This document shows positions 9,430 to 22,715 of a stretch of 64,000 nucleotides of DNA, piece after piece; positions within the stretch are counted from its first letter, which is position 1, and each line of letters starts with the position of its first letter. The notes beneath the pieces are model-generated. The model worked only from the letters and a program-made list of their open reading frames with translations. It had not been told where the DNA came from and did not search any database. Source of the stretch: Streptomyces muensis. Lineage in GTDB: Bacteria > Actinomycetota > Actinomycetes > Streptomycetales > Streptomycetaceae. Location: assembly GCF_021474425.1 (NCBI RefSeq), contig NZ_JAKEIP010000018.1, forward strand, positions 1 through 64,000, written 5' to 3'. A program made the position numbers and the translations under genes.

Positions 9430-9454
9430 GCCACCGGCTCACCAGGCTCGAAAG

Positions 9455-9487
9455 CGGGCCCCACACCCTTCCCGGGTGTGGGGCCCG
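9455..9487 (+). terminator. Terminator of the rplK-rplA operon
   Basis: A perfect 14-bp GC-rich stem (9455-9468 with 9474-9487) with loop ttccc, 25 nt after the rplA stop. Confidence 0.85.
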
Positions 9488-9559
9488 TCCCCTTGTCCCA
9501 CCACGTTTGTCAGTGCCCTGGGTTAACGTGCATTCACGGGATTCGCACAGGGGGGACGA

Positions 9560-10369
9560 ATGACGAGCACGAGGGTGCGCCGGTCGGCGTTCTGGGTCGC
9601 GCTGCTGACCGCGCTGACGGCCCTGGCCGCCTGCACCTCCACCGACCGCCCCGACGAGGCGGAGCGCACCGGGCCGGCCCGCGCCGTGACAGCCGCCCTG
9701 CGCACCGTCGAACGGTCCACCGACCGGGCGGAGTCCGCTCGCGTCAGATCCACCACCACCATCGGCTCGACGCTGTCCATGAAGGCCGACGGCACCCTCG
9801 CCTGGGCCGACGACCTCACCGGCACCCTGACGATCACCTACACCGGCGGCACGACGGCAGAGGCGATGCGCCGCCTCGGGACCACCTCGATGGAGGCCCG
9901 CTACCTCCCCGACGCCTATTACGCGCGCATAGGCGAGGCGTTCTCCGCCAAGACCGACGGTAAGCACTGGATCAAGTACGCCTACGACGACCTGGACGAC
10001 CTCGCCGGCAGCTCCGGAGCGGACCTGGCCGCCCAGATGCGCGGCCAGGCCCCGCACACCTCGGTGCAGCGGCTGCTGTCCTCCACGGACGTAAGGAAGG
10101 TCGGCGAGGAGACGGTCGGAGGCGTGCGCACCACGCACTACTCCGGGACGGTGCGGGCGGAGGGCGGCACCAGCGAACAGACCGTCGACATATGGGTGGA
10201 CGGCCGGAACCTGCTGGTCAAGAAGGTCGAGCAGGGCCGCACGGCCACCGGGCGGCTGACCCAGACCGCGTACTACAGCGACTACGGCGTGAAGGCCAGG
10301 GTCGAGAAGCCTCCCGCGGCGGACACGGCGGACCTCAAGGAGCTGCTGAAGGGCTCGGCGGGCCGCTGA
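9560..10369 (+). CDS. LppX/LprG-like lipoprotein, first of a tandem pair
   Basis: A 269-residue lipoprotein with a signal peptide and lipobox LAAC, lipidated at Cys25. The mature domain resembles actinobacterial LppX/LprAFG-type beta-sheet lipoproteins and has GKHWIKY, DVRKVGEE, a GG-x4-HYSGT segment and VDIWVD before the terminal DTADLK. These blocks recur in the next gene, so the two are paralogues. A role in binding or carrying a hydrophobic ligand at the cell surface is inferred from the family. It starts at ATG 9560 after cacaggggggacga, between the rplA terminator and rplJ. Confidence 0.75.
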   Translation: MTSTRVRRSAFWVALLTALTALAACTSTDRPDEAERTGPARAVTAALRTVERSTDRAESARVRSTTTIGSTLSMKADGTLAWADDLTGTLTITYTGGTTAEAMRRLGTTSMEARYLPDAYYARIGEAFSAKTDGKHWIKYAYDDLDDLAGSSGADLAAQMRGQAPHTSVQRLLSSTDVRKVGEETVGGVRTTHYSGTVRAEGGTSEQTVDIWVDGRNLLVKKVEQGRTATGRLTQTAYYSDYGVKARVEKPPAADTADLKELLKGSAGR

Positions 10370-10488
10370 ATTCGCAGGAGTGTTCCCGTCGCCTGGGATA
10401 CGCTCCCGATCTTGCTGTGCGCCGACCACGCATCAGCCATGTGTGCGCACCAGCCGCGCACCAGCCCTGTGTTCCTTGGGGGGAATCA

Positions 10489-11340
10489 GTGAGTCTTGCC
10501 GTACGTGCCGTCCTGCCTGCCGTGGTTCTGCCGGCCGCCGTGTTGCTGCTCGCGGGCTGTGGGACGGGAGCCGGTGCGGAGGAGTCCGCGGGCTCGTCGG
10601 CCGCCGAGGCCGTCGCGCGGGCCGCTGAGCGGACCGAAGGGCTCACGTCCCTGCACTATCGCGTGACCGGCCGGTTCCCGGAGCGGGGGCGGATAGCGGA
10701 CGAGGGGGCCGTCCGCAGGAAGCCGCTTCAGGCGCGGCTCACGACGGTCAACCTGAGCGGTGCCGAGAAGGGCAGGACCGAGCTGCGGCTGGTCGGCGGG
10801 GTGCTGTACGGCAGCGCGCCCGACGACATGGTCGAGAAGATGGGCGGCCGGCACTGGATCAGCTACGGCCCGAACGAGAAGTTCACCACGGACAGCGGCC
10901 TGCGCATGGACGTGGGCAGCCTGCGCGACCAGGTCGGCCGCAACCCGGTGCGGGAGGCCGCCTTCCTGGCCGACGCCGAGGACGTGAGGCGGGTCGGCGC
11001 CGAGAAGGCCGGGGGCGCCGACACGGCGCACTACGCGGGCACGGCCACGGTCGACGAGCTCCGGGCCTCACTCAAGGGGATCAAGGACAAGGCCGTCCGG
11101 GAAGGGCGGGCGAACAGCCTCGACCAGTACGAGAAGGCGGGCGTGGACGAGCTCACCCTGGACGTGTGGGTCGACCGCGACGACCACGTCAAGCAGCTCC
11201 GCACCCAGGGCTTGGGTCGCCACGGCGCGCTCGACCTCACCTTCACCTTCCTCGACCAGGACAAGCCGGTGACCGTCCGCGCGCCGCACGCCGGCGACAC
11301 GGCGGACCTGCGCAAGCCGCTGGAGAAGAGCCGGAGCTGA
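10489..11340 (+). CDS. LppX/LprG-like lipoprotein, second of a tandem pair
   Basis: A 283-residue lipoprotein with lipobox LLAGC (Cys24). The start is GTG at 10489, preceded by ttggggggaatca, because a signal peptide follows directly; the frame is open further upstream but overlaps the previous gene. It shares GRHWISY, DVRRVGAE, GG-x5-HYAGT, LDVWVD and DTADLRK with the upstream lipoprotein. It differs by an insertion near residues 190-220 (LRASLKGIKDKAVREGR). Function unknown. It lies 119 nt after its paralogue and immediately before the rplJ promoter region. Confidence 0.72.
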   Translation: MSLAVRAVLPAVVLPAAVLLLAGCGTGAGAEESAGSSAAEAVARAAERTEGLTSLHYRVTGRFPERGRIADEGAVRRKPLQARLTTVNLSGAEKGRTELRLVGGVLYGSAPDDMVEKMGGRHWISYGPNEKFTTDSGLRMDVGSLRDQVGRNPVREAAFLADAEDVRRVGAEKAGGADTAHYAGTATVDELRASLKGIKDKAVREGRANSLDQYEKAGVDELTLDVWVDRDDHVKQLRTQGLGRHGALDLTFTFLDQDKPVTVRAPHAGDTADLRKPLEKSRS

Positions 11341-11357
11341 GGGCCGTAGGGGCGGAT

Positions 11358-11387
11358 TTGCTTGACGGCGATTCCGTCCCGTACTCT
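11358..11387 (+). promoter_or_regulatory. Candidate promoter for rplJ-rplL
   Basis: TTGCTT (11358-11363) and TACTCT (11382-11387) are 18 nt apart, 17 nt after the preceding lipoprotein stop. A start near 11394 would give a leader of about 235 nt before rplJ. An alternative -35 (TTGACG, 11362-11367) would have only a 14-nt spacer. Confidence 0.5.
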
Positions 11388-11393
11388 CCTACA

Positions 11394-11600
11394 GAAGCCA
11401 AAGACCGCTGGTCGTTGCCGTGTGCTCGTACGAGGGCGCGGTGGCCGAAGGATCCGCTGAAATTCGCGGACGACCCGCGCAGGTGACTGTGGAAGTGCTC
11501 CCGGAGTTCGCTGCCCAACAGCGTGCGAGTCCCGGTCGAGCTACGCCCCGTGCGCCTGCGCCGGGGCGTTTCGTTTATGCAGCCCCTTCTGAGCGGTCCT
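11394..11600 (+). ncRNA. Probable L10 (rplJ) autoregulatory leader
   Basis: The long 5' leader upstream of rplJ is the usual place for the L10-binding mRNA structure that limits rplJL expression. The clearest element is a hairpin with stem ACGCCCCG (11543-11550) and CGGGGCGT (11562-11569), an 11-nt loop and a T-rich tail ttcgttta, which could act as an attenuator. The upstream part can form further stems. The exact boundaries and L10 binding are inferred from family knowledge. Confidence 0.55.
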
Positions 11601-11627
11601 CATCACCCGGAAGGAGGCCGACGCTCT

Positions 11628-12158
11628 ATGCCGACGCCCGACAAGGCTGCCGCGGTAGCCGAGCTCACGGACAAGTTCCGCAGCTCGAACGCCGCCGTGC
11701 TGACCGAGTACCGGGGTCTCACCGTGGCCCAGCTCAAGCAGCTGCGCCGTTCGCTCGGTGAGAACTCCGAGTACGCCGTGGTGAAGAACACGCTGACCAA
11801 GATCGCGGCCAACGCGGCCGGGATCAACACGCTCGACGACCTGTTCAACGGTCCGACGGCGGTCGCCTTCGTCACCGGTGACCCGGTGGAGTCGGCCAAG
11901 GGTCTTCGTGACTTCGCCAAGGACAACCCGAACCTCGTCATCAAGGGCGGTGTCCTTGACGGCAAGGCGCTGTCCGCCGACGAGATCAAGAAGCTTGCGG
12001 ACCTCGAGTCCCGCGAGGTTCTGCTCGCCAAGCTGGCGGGCGCTCTGAAGGGCAAGCAGACGCAGGCTGCTCAGGTCTTCCAGGCGCTCCCGTCGAAGCT
12101 CGTCCGCACCGTGGACGCGCTTCGTGCCAAGCAGGACGAGCAGGGCGGTGCCGAGTAA
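11628..12158 (+). CDS. rplJ: 50S ribosomal protein L10
   Basis: L10 anchors L12 dimers on the ribosome to form the stalk that recruits translation factors. The 176-residue protein starts [13 protein letters not shown] and has the conserved [11 protein letters not shown] and YAVVKNTL segments, with a C-terminal helix that carries L12. ATG at 11628 is chosen because of the Shine-Dalgarno aaggagg at 11611-11617; in-frame codons upstream lie in the leader hairpin. rplL follows after 122 nt. Confidence 0.97.
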   Translation: MPTPDKAAAVAELTDKFRSSNAAVLTEYRGLTVAQLKQLRRSLGENSEYAVVKNTLTKIAANAAGINTLDDLFNGPTAVAFVTGDPVESAKGLRDFAKDNPNLVIKGGVLDGKALSADEIKKLADLESREVLLAKLAGALKGKQTQAAQVFQALPSKLVRTVDALRAKQDEQGGAE

Positions 12159-12280
12159 CTCGGCTCGCGCATTGACCGCCGCCTGAGGCTCCCGGCCTGA
12201 GGCAGGGGTCGTAGCGGGCCACGTACGCCCGCCAGACATGTACATCCGGCACCAGCCGAATTAGTGGAAGGAAAGCCATC

Positions 12281-12661
12281 GTGGCTCTCACCCAGGACGA
12301 ACTGCTCGCCGAGTTCGAGGGCATGACCCTCATCCAGCTCTCCGAGTTCGTGAAGGCGTTCGAGGAGAAGTTCGACGTCACCGCCGCCGCCGCGGTCGCC
12401 GTCGCCGGTCCGGCCGGTCCGGCCGCCGCCGCCGAGGCCCCGGAGGAGAAGGACGAGTTCGACGTCATCCTCTCCGGCGCCGGCGACAAGAAGATCCAGG
12501 TCATCAAGGTCGTGCGTGAGCTGACCTCCCTCGGCCTGAAGGAGGCCAAGGACCTGGTCGACGGTGCGCCGAAGCCGGTTCTGGAGAAGGTCAACAAGGA
12601 GGCCGCGGACAAGGCCAAGGAGGCCCTCGAGGGCGCCGGCGCGTCCGTCGAGGTCAAGTAA
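12281..12661 (+). CDS. rplL: 50S ribosomal protein L7/L12
   Basis: The multimeric stalk protein that recruits and stimulates translational GTPases. The 126-residue sequence has an N-terminal dimerisation region, an Ala/Pro/Gly hinge ([17 protein letters not shown], about residues 43-60) and a C-terminal domain with [30 protein letters not shown] at 12281 follows gtggaaggaaagccatc. The 122-nt gap from rplJ could host processing or regulation that raises L12 output over L10. Confidence 0.97.
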   Translation: MALTQDELLAEFEGMTLIQLSEFVKAFEEKFDVTAAAAVAVAGPAGPAAAAEAPEEKDEFDVILSGAGDKKIQVIKVVRELTSLGLKEAKDLVDGAPKPVLEKVNKEAADKAKEALEGAGASVEVK

Positions 12662-12730
12662 GACCCCTCCGGTCGAGTACGACCTCCGCGCTTGCTGAAA
12701 GCAGCCTCCTGAGGCTGTAACGCAGTCGCA

Positions 12731-12768
12731 CCGAAGAGCGATCATCCATTCGGGTGGTCGCTCTTCGG
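12731..12768 (+). terminator. Terminator or attenuator after rplL
   Basis: A 17-bp stem including two G-T pairs (12731-12747 with 12752-12768) and a 4-nt loop, about 70 nt after the rplL stop. It would limit read-through into rpoBC. Confidence 0.8.
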
Positions 12769-13028
12769 CGTTCCTGGGGGCGCGGCCACGGTTACCTTGC
12801 GCCCGCTTCGGCGAGGGGTATGGTGATCTTCGTCGTGTCTCCGGGAGCCCCTGGGTTCGGGCATGGGGGCCTTGACGAACCGCACGCAGCGCGCAATTCT
12901 CAGGACGCGTCGTCACAAGGATCCGAATCCGAGGCATGGATCGGCGGCGAAGAGGGCAGTATCAACGTGCATTGAGGGCAAGCATGCCGAGGGCGTTGAG
13001 AACAACGAGGGTCGCGAAAAACCCGCAC

Positions 13029-13057
13029 TGGACATCAGTGTGCCAAGTGGCTACACT
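13029..13057 (+). promoter_or_regulatory. Candidate rpoB promoter
   Basis: TGGACA (13029-13034) and TACACT (13052-13057) with a 17-nt spacer resemble the principal sigma factor consensus. A start near 13064 gives a 5' leader of about 180 nt. Confidence 0.55.
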
Positions 13058-13242
13058 GACCCTTTGCGCTGCCTGTTAGCTGTCCCCTGCCCGTCACCAG
13101 GGGCATGCCCTCGCTTGAGCACCGATGACCGGACCACCCTGACCTGGCCATTCTTTGGTCGGAGAAGGAAACGCCTGTCTCTGTGCCCCGGTGAGGGGCC
13201 GGTACGCGCGTAGTGAGTCCGAGCCCTCGGAAGGACCCCCTC

Positions 13243-16200
13243 TTGGCCGCCTCGCGCACTGCCTCGACCGCGAATACGAACAACGGCGCCAGCACCGCCC
13301 CGCTGCGCATCTCTTTTGCAAAGATCAAGGAGCCCCTCGAGGTTCCGAACCTGCTCGCGCTGCAGACCGAGAGCTTCGACTGGCTGCTCGGCAACACCGC
13401 CTGGCAGAGTCGGGTCGAGGCGGCTCTGGAGTCGGGTCAGGACGTCCCCACCAAGTCCGGTCTGGAGGAGATCTTCGAGGAGATCTCCCCGATCGAGGAC
13501 TTCTCCGGGTCGATGTCGCTGACGTTCCGCGACCACCGTTTCGAGCCGCCGAAGAACAGCATCGACGAGTGCAAGGAGCGCGACTTCACGTACGCCGCCC
13601 CGCTCTTCGTGACGGCTGAGTTCACCAACAACGAGACCGGCGAGATCAAGTCCCAGACGGTCTTCATGGGCGACTTCCCGCTCATGACGAACAAGGGCAC
13701 CTTCGTCATCAACGGCACCGAGCGTGTCGTGGTGTCGCAGCTGGTCCGTTCGCCCGGTGTCTACTTCGACAGCTCGATCGACAAGACGTCCGACAAGGAC
13801 ATCTTCTCCGCCAAGATCATCCCGTCCCGGGGTGCCTGGCTGGAGATGGAGATCGACAAGCGCGACATGGTCGGTGTGCGCATCGACCGCAAGCGCAAGC
13901 AGTCCGTGACCGTACTGCTCAAGGCTCTCGGTTGGACGACCGAGCAGATCCTTGAGGAGTTCGGCGAGTACGAGTCGATGCGCGCCACCCTGGAGAAGGA
14001 CCACACCCAGGGCCAGGACGACGCGCTGCTCGACATCTACCGCAAGCTGCGTCCGGGCGAGCCCCCCACGCGTGAGGCCGCGCAGACGCTGCTGGAGAAC
14101 CTGTACTTCAACCCCAAGCGCTACGACCTCGCCAAGGTCGGCCGCTACAAGGTCAACAAGAAGCTGGGTGCGGACGCTCCGCTGGACGCGGGCATCCTGA
14201 CCGTCGAGGACGTCATCTCGACGATCAAGTACCTGGTGAAGCTGCACGCCGGCGAGACCGAGACGGCCGCGGACAACGGCCAGACGATCGTCGTCGAGAC
14301 CGACGACATCGACCACTTCGGCAACCGTCGTCTGCGCAGCGTCGGCGAGCTCATCCAGAACCAGGTCCGCACGGGTCTGGCTCGTATGGAGCGCGTCGTG
14401 CGTGAGCGCATGACGACCCAGGACGTCGAGGCGATCACACCGCAGACCCTGATCAACATCCGGCCGGTCGTCGCCTCCATCAAGGAGTTCTTCGGCACCA
14501 GCCAGCTGTCGCAGTTCATGGACCAGAACAACCCGCTGTCGGGGCTCACCCACAAGCGCCGTCTGTCGGCTCTTGGCCCGGGTGGTCTCTCCCGTGAGCG
14601 GGCCGGCTTCGAGGTCCGAGACGTGCACCCCTCGCACTACGGCCGTATGTGCCCGATCGAGACGCCCGAAGGCCCGAACATCGGTCTGATCGGCTCGCTC
14701 GCCTCCTACGGCCGGGTCAACGCGTTCGGCTTCGTCGAGACGCCGTACCGGAAGGTCGTCGACGGCCAGGTCACCGACGAGGTGGACTACCTGACCGCCG
14801 ACGAGGAGGACCGCTTCGTCATCGCGCAGGCCAACGCCACGCTCAACGACGACCTGCGGTTCGCCGAGGCCCGCGTCCTGGTCCGCCGCCGTGGCGGCGA
14901 GGTCGACTACGTCGGTGGCGAGGACGTCGACTACATGGACGTCTCGCCGCGCCAGATGGTGTCGGTCGCGACCGCCATGATCCCCTTCCTCGAGCACGAC
15001 GACGCCAACCGTGCCCTCATGGGCGCGAACATGATGCGTCAGGCCGTGCCGCTGATTAAGTCCGAGTCCCCGCTCGTCGGCACCGGCATGGAGTACCGCT
15101 CCGCCGTCGACGCCGGCGACGTGGTCAAGGCCGAGAAGGCGGGTGTGGTCCAGGAGGTCTCCGCGGACTACATCACCACCGCCAACGACGACGGCACGTA
15201 CATCACGTACCGCCTGGCCAAGTTCGCCCGCTCCAACCAGGGCACCTCGGTCAACCAGAAGGTCATCGTCAACGAGGGCGACCGGATCATCGAGGGCCAG
15301 GTCCTCGCCGACGGTCCGGCCACCCAGAACGGCGAGATGGCCCTCGGCAAGAACCTGCTCGTGGCGTTCATGCCGTGGGAGGGTCACAACTACGAGGACG
15401 CGATCATCCTGTCGCAGCGCCTCGTGCAGGACGACGTCCTCTCCTCGATCCACATCGAGGAGCACGAGGTCGACGCCCGTGACACCAAGCTCGGCCCCGA
15501 GGAGATCACCCGGGACATCCCGAACGTCTCCGAGGAGGTCCTCGCCGACCTCGACGAGCGCGGCATCATCCGTATCGGTGCCGAGGTCATCGCCGGTGAC
15601 ATCCTCGTCGGCAAGGTGACCCCGAAGGGTGAGACCGAGCTGACGCCGGAGGAGCGCCTGCTGCGCGCGATCTTCGGTGAGAAGGCCCGTGAGGTCCGTG
15701 ACACCTCGCTGAAGGTGCCGCACGGCGAGACCGGCAAGGTCATCGGCGTCCGCGTCTTCGACCGTGAAGAGGGCGACGAGCTGCCGCCGGGCGTGAACCA
15801 GCTGGTTCGTGTCTACGTGGCGCAGAAGCGCAAGATCACCGACGGTGACAAGCTCGCCGGCCGGCACGGCAACAAGGGTGTCATCTCCAAGATCCTGCCG
15901 ATCGAGGACATGCCGTTCCTGGAGGACGGCACCCCGGTCGACATCATCCTCAACCCGCTGGGTGTGCCGTCCCGAATGAACCCGGGACAGGTCCTGGAGA
16001 TCCACCTCGGCTGGCTCGCCAGCCGCGGCTGGGACGTCTCCGGTCTCGCGGACGAGTGGGCGCAGCGACTCCAGGCGATCGGCGCCGACTCGGTCCAGCC
16101 GGGCACCAACGTCGCGACCCCGGTCTTCGACGGTGCCCGTGAGGACGAGCTCGCCGGTCTGCTGCAGCACACCATCCCGAACCGCGACGGCGAGCGCATG

Positions 16201-16728
16201 GTGCTCCCGACCGGTAAGGCGCGGCTGTTCGACGGCCGTAGCGGTGAGCCGTTCCCGGACCCGATCTCGGTCGGCTACATGTACATCCTGAAGCTGCACC
16301 ACCTGGTCGACGACAAGCTGCACGCCCGTTCGACCGGCCCGTACAGCATGATCACCCAGCAGCCGCTGGGTGGTAAGGCCCAGTTCGGTGGCCAGCGATT
16401 CGGCGAGATGGAGGTGTGGGCGCTGGAGGCTTACGGCGCCGCGTACGCCCTCCAGGAGCTGCTGACCATCAAGTCCGACGACGTCACCGGCCGCGTGAAG
16501 GTCTACGAGGCCATCGTCAAGGGCGAGAACATCCCCGAGCCCGGCATCCCCGAGTCCTTCAAGGTGCTCATCAAGGAGATGCAGTCGCTCTGCCTGAACG
16601 TGGAGGTGCTGTCCAGCGACGGTATGTCCATCGAGATGCGTGACACCGACGAGGACGTCTTCCGCGCTGCGGAGGAGCTCGGCATCGACCTGTCCCGGCG
16701 CGAGCCGAGCAGCGTCGAAGAGGTCTGA
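13243..16728 (+). CDS. rpoB: RNA polymerase beta subunit
   Basis: The catalytic beta subunit, 1161 residues from the TTG at 13243. That start has Shine-Dalgarno ggaagga at 13229-13235 and gives the expected Streptomyces length and N-terminus ([15 protein letters not shown]); a GTG at 13213 lacks a ribosome-binding site. The rifampicin-binding region (nt about 14488-14660) reads [20 protein letters not shown] then [15 protein letters not shown], with the key Asp, His, Arg and Ser all wild type, so the enzyme should be rifampicin-sensitive. Later motifs include GRHGNKGV and the C-terminal [20 protein letters not shown]. Cotranscribed with rpoC. Confidence 0.98.
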   Translation: MAASRTASTANTNNGASTAPLRISFAKIKEPLEVPNLLALQTESFDWLLGNTAWQSRVEAALESGQDVPTKSGLEEIFEEISPIEDFSGSMSLTFRDHRFEPPKNSIDECKERDFTYAAPLFVTAEFTNNETGEIKSQTVFMGDFPLMTNKGTFVINGTERVVVSQLVRSPGVYFDSSIDKTSDKDIFSAKIIPSRGAWLEMEIDKRDMVGVRIDRKRKQSVTVLLKALGWTTEQILEEFGEYESMRATLEKDHTQGQDDALLDIYRKLRPGEPPTREAAQTLLENLYFNPKRYDLAKVGRYKVNKKLGADAPLDAGILTVEDVISTIKYLVKLHAGETETAADNGQTIVVETDDIDHFGNRRLRSVGELIQNQVRTGLARMERVVRERMTTQDVEAITPQTLINIRPVVASIKEFFGTSQLSQFMDQNNPLSGLTHKRRLSALGPGGLSRERAGFEVRDVHPSHYGRMCPIETPEGPNIGLIGSLASYGRVNAFGFVETPYRKVVDGQVTDEVDYLTADEEDRFVIAQANATLNDDLRFAEARVLVRRRGGEVDYVGGEDVDYMDVSPRQMVSVATAMIPFLEHDDANRALMGANMMRQAVPLIKSESPLVGTGMEYRSAVDAGDVVKAEKAGVVQEVSADYITTANDDGTYITYRLAKFARSNQGTSVNQKVIVNEGDRIIEGQVLADGPATQNGEMALGKNLLVAFMPWEGHNYEDAIILSQRLVQDDVLSSIHIEEHEVDARDTKLGPEEITRDIPNVSEEVLADLDERGIIRIGAEVIAGDILVGKVTPKGETELTPEERLLRAIFGEKAREVRDTSLKVPHGETGKVIGVRVFDREEGDELPPGVNQLVRVYVAQKRKITDGDKLAGRHGNKGVISKILPIEDMPFLEDGTPVDIILNPLGVPSRMNPGQVLEIHLGWLASRGWDVSGLADEWAQRLQAIGADSVQPGTNVATPVFDGAREDELAGLLQHTIPNRDGERMVLPTGKARLFDGRSGEPFPDPISVGYMYILKLHHLVDDKLHARSTGPYSMITQQPLGGKAQFGGQRFGEMEVWALEAYGAAYALQELLTIKSDDVTGRVKVYEAIVKGENIPEPGIPESFKVLIKEMQSLCLNVEVLSSDGMSIEMRDTDEDVFRAAEELGIDLSRREPSSVEEV

Positions 16729-16825
16729 CGGGAGTCCGGCGGGGCCCTCACCCACAGGGCCCCGCCGACCCCCAGGCCCCCGTTTCAGACCAAAGACTCA
16801 CGACCCTGAGAGGGATTGACGCATA

Positions 16826-20725
<3,900 letters not shown>

Positions 20726-20739
20726 GGCGTACGTCCACT

Positions 20740-20773
20740 GAAGGGCGGTCACCCCTCGGGGTGGCCGCCCTTC
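20740..20773 (+). terminator. rpoBC terminator
   Basis: A 16-bp stem with one G-T pair (20740-20755 with 20758-20773), 14 nt after the rpoC stop, almost without a loop. Confidence 0.85.
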
Positions 20774-20905
20774 GGCGTTCCCGGACCTCTCCCCGGAACC
20801 CTCCCTGGAATCGCCTCCGGGTCTTCTCCGGGTAGCACCCCGATGCCGGGAACGCCCGTGCGGCGCATCATGGAAGGACTCCGACCAGTACGGGGGAGGT
20901 GCCCC

Positions 20906-21490
20906 ATGACATATCCGTCGTGGCAGGGGAGCGGTGCTCCGCGGCCGTGGCAGGGGGGTCAGGCGCCGTTGCGGTGGCAGGGCGGTCATGGGCCGCAGGC
21001 GTGGCCGGGCTGGGGTGGGGCGGTGATGCTCGCCTCGCATGCCGACCGTGAGCGGGCCGTGGACGTGCTCAGGGCGGGGTTCGGTGAGGGGCGGCTGGAG
21101 AAGGGCGAGTTCGACCAGCGGATCGAGCGGGCCTACGCGGCTCGTACGGTGGGTGAGCTGGCCCTGCTCGTCGCCGACCTCCCCCAGGGGCCGCTGCCGC
21201 AGCCGGTGCCCGTCACGCCCGTGCCTCGGACCTTTCTGCCGCTGCCGCGGCCGCGGACCAACGCCAAGGCCGTCGGGTCCGCCGTCTGCGGGGTGCTGTG
21301 TGTGGTGAGTTTCGGGCTGACCGGGATTCCGGCGGTGGTGCTGGGGCACTCGGCCCGGTCCGAGATACGGCGCACCGGGGAGGGCGGTGACGCGCTCGCC
21401 CTGACCGGGCTGGTGCTCGGGTGGCTGTCGACCGCGGGCTGGGCGGTGCTGCTGACGCTGATGCTCGTGGCCGCCGCGCTGTCCGTCTAG
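20906..21490 (+). CDS. DUF1707 / DUF4190 membrane protein
   Basis: A 194-residue protein. The N-terminus has short WQGG repeats rich in Pro, Gly and Trp. It is followed by a DUF1707 domain (ASHADRERAVDVLRAGFGEGRL, then EKGEFDQRIERAYAARTVGEL, about residues 39-84), and two C-terminal transmembrane helices with the DUF4190 pattern (GIPAVVLGHSARSEIRRTGEGG between them). ATG at 20906 is chosen for its gggggaggtg ribosome-binding site. Proteins of this type are common in Streptomyces and have no firm function. It stands alone between rpoC and rpsL. Confidence 0.75.
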   Translation: MTYPSWQGSGAPRPWQGGQAPLRWQGGHGPQAWPGWGGAVMLASHADRERAVDVLRAGFGEGRLEKGEFDQRIERAYAARTVGELALLVADLPQGPLPQPVPVTPVPRTFLPLPRPRTNAKAVGSAVCGVLCVVSFGLTGIPAVVLGHSARSEIRRTGEGGDALALTGLVLGWLSTAGWAVLLTLMLVAAALSV

Positions 21491-21609
21491 GCCGGCGCGG
21501 GAGTGGTCCGGGAGGTGGCCCGATGTGCGCGAATAGCCGATTCGAAGATCGAACACGTCGTGTGGTCTTGACATCGGCCGTATGGCGATGCGGGCGAGGC
21601 CCATTTGTT

Positions 21610-21638
21610 TTGACCGTAGCGTTTGAGGTAGGTACGCT
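21610..21638 (+). promoter_or_regulatory. str operon (rpsL) promoter
   Basis: TTGACC (21610-21615) and TACGCT (21633-21638) with a 17-nt spacer, a good principal-sigma match. The predicted start is near 21645. Confidence 0.65.
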
Positions 21639-21756
21639 CAGACCTTGTGCCTGGGGTGTGCCCTGGCTCTCGTGCGTGCCTTCAACCGCATAGCGAGCTG
21701 TGAGCGGCCACCGTAATCTGTGCTCTTTTCGCCTCGCGGCGGGAGTCCGCCGGATT

Positions 21757-21781
21757 CGACACACCCGACCGCGTGGGTCGG
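21757..21781 (+). promoter_or_regulatory. Leader motif shared with the rpsJ leader (copy 1)
   Basis: A 25-nt sequence from CGACAC to GGGTCGG that recurs at 45277-45301 with 24/25 identity. It contains a 6-bp hairpin CCGACC/GGTCGG with loop GCGTG and lies 50 nt before the rpsL start. I do not recognise it as a named element. Confidence 0.75.
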
Positions 21782-21831
21782 CGACGTTCCAGGTTAGCTT
21801 CACCATTCGGCACACAGAAACCGGAGAAGTA

Positions 21832-22203
21832 GTGCCTACGATCCAGCAGCTGGTCCGCAAGGGCCGGCAGGACAAGGTCGAGAAGAACAAGACGCCCGCA
21901 CTCGAGGGTTCCCCTCAGCGTCGTGGCGTCTGCACGCGTGTGTTCACGACCACCCCGAAGAAGCCGAACTCGGCCCTGCGTAAGGTCGCGCGTGTGCGTC
22001 TGACCAGCGGGATCGAGGTCACCGCTTACATTCCGGGTGAGGGACACAACCTGCAGGAGCACTCCATCGTGCTCGTGCGCGGCGGCCGTGTGAAGGACCT
22101 GCCGGGTGTTCGCTACAAGATCATCCGTGGCTCCCTCGACACCCAGGGTGTCAAGAACCGCAAGCAGGCCCGTTCCCGCTACGGCGCCAAGAAGGAGAAG
22201 TAA
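21832..22203 (+). CDS. rpsL: 30S ribosomal protein S12
   Basis: A 123-residue decoding-centre protein and the classic streptomycin target. Lys43 (codon at 21958, in [12 protein letters not shown]) and Lys88 (codon at 22093, in [13 protein letters not shown]) are both wild type, predicting streptomycin-sensitive ribosomes. GTG at 21832 follows ggagaagta and gives exactly the usual length; the frame is open upstream but runs through the leader. First gene of the str operon; rpsG begins 2 nt after its stop. Confidence 0.98.
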   Translation: MPTIQQLVRKGRQDKVEKNKTPALEGSPQRRGVCTRVFTTTPKKPNSALRKVARVRLTSGIEVTAYIPGEGHNLQEHSIVLVRGGRVKDLPGVRYKIIRGSLDTQGVKNRKQARSRYGAKKEK

Positions 22204-22205
22204 GA

Positions 22206-22676
22206 ATGCCTCGTAAGGGCCCCGCCCCGAAGCGCCCGGTCATCATCGACCCGGTCTACGGTTCTCCTCTGGTCACGTCGCTCATCAACAAGGTGCTGCT
22301 GAACGGCAAGCGCTCCACCGCCGAGCGCATCGTCTACGGCGCCATGGAGGGCCTGCGCGAGAAGACCGGCAACGACCCGGTCATCACGCTGAAGCGCGCT
22401 CTCGAGAACATCAAGCCGACGCTTGAGGTCAAGTCCCGCCGTGTCGGTGGCGCGACCTACCAGGTGCCGGTCGAGGTCAAGCCCGGCCGTGCCAACACCC
22501 TGGCGCTGCGCTGGCTGGTCGGTTACTCCCGCGCCCGTCGCGAGAAGACCATGACCGAGCGTCTCCTCAACGAGCTCCTCGACGCCAGCAACGGCCTCGG
22601 TGCCGCGGTGAAGAAGCGCGAGGACACGCACAAGATGGCCGAGTCCAACAAGGCCTTCGCGCACTACCGCTGGTAG
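22206..22676 (+). CDS. rpsG: 30S ribosomal protein S7
   Basis: A 156-residue primary 16S rRNA-binding protein that nucleates the 30S head. It begins [20 protein letters not shown], contains the conserved [19 protein letters not shown] and the [14 protein letters not shown] loop, and ends AFAHYRW. ATG at 22206 uses the ggagaag at the end of rpsL, indicating translational coupling. fusA follows after 39 nt. Confidence 0.98.
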   Translation: MPRKGPAPKRPVIIDPVYGSPLVTSLINKVLLNGKRSTAERIVYGAMEGLREKTGNDPVITLKRALENIKPTLEVKSRRVGGATYQVPVEVKPGRANTLALRWLVGYSRARREKTMTERLLNELLDASNGLGAAVKKREDTHKMAESNKAFAHYRW

Positions 22677-22715
22677 TCGCTACCCACATCGAGACCGAGA
22701 GAAGACTGAAGCCTT

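Larger units (their letters stand above)
12662..13242 (+). other. Long rplL-rpoB intergenic region
   Basis: A 581-nt gene-free interval. It holds the rplL terminator (12731-12768), a weak promoter-like pair TTGACG (12872-12877) and AATTCT (12895-12900) with a 17-nt spacer, and the better rpoB promoter candidate at 13029-13057. After that comes a leader of about 180 nt with a short CCCCTG/CAGGGG inverted repeat. No convincing coding frame was found. Confidence 0.6.
21491..21831 (+). other. str operon upstream region (341 nt)
   Basis: No gene was found. The region holds the rpsL promoter candidate (21610-21638), then a leader of about 190 nt. In the leader are a 6-bp hairpin (21737-21742 with 21747-21752) and, 5 nt after it, the 25-nt motif shared with the rpsJ leader (21757-21781). 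Confidence 0.6.

Noticed and set aside
14488..14660. Possible rifampicin-resistance substitutions in RpoB
   Set aside because: The Asp, His, Arg and Ser positions of the rifampicin pocket are all the sensitive residues.
13051..16755. Very long open frame on the minus strand opposite rpoB (and similarly 16748-21604 opposite rpoC)
   Set aside because: High-GC codon bias leaves antisense frames open. The encoded sequences are Arg/Val/Leu/Asp-rich with no domains, and the plus-strand genes are certain.
21568..21596. A second rpsL promoter starting with TTGACA at 21568
   Set aside because: The -10 position holds CGGGCG, whereas the pair at 21610/21633 is much better.
21958..22095. Possible streptomycin-resistance changes in S12
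   Set aside because: Lys43 and Lys88 are both encoded as AAG, the wild-type state.
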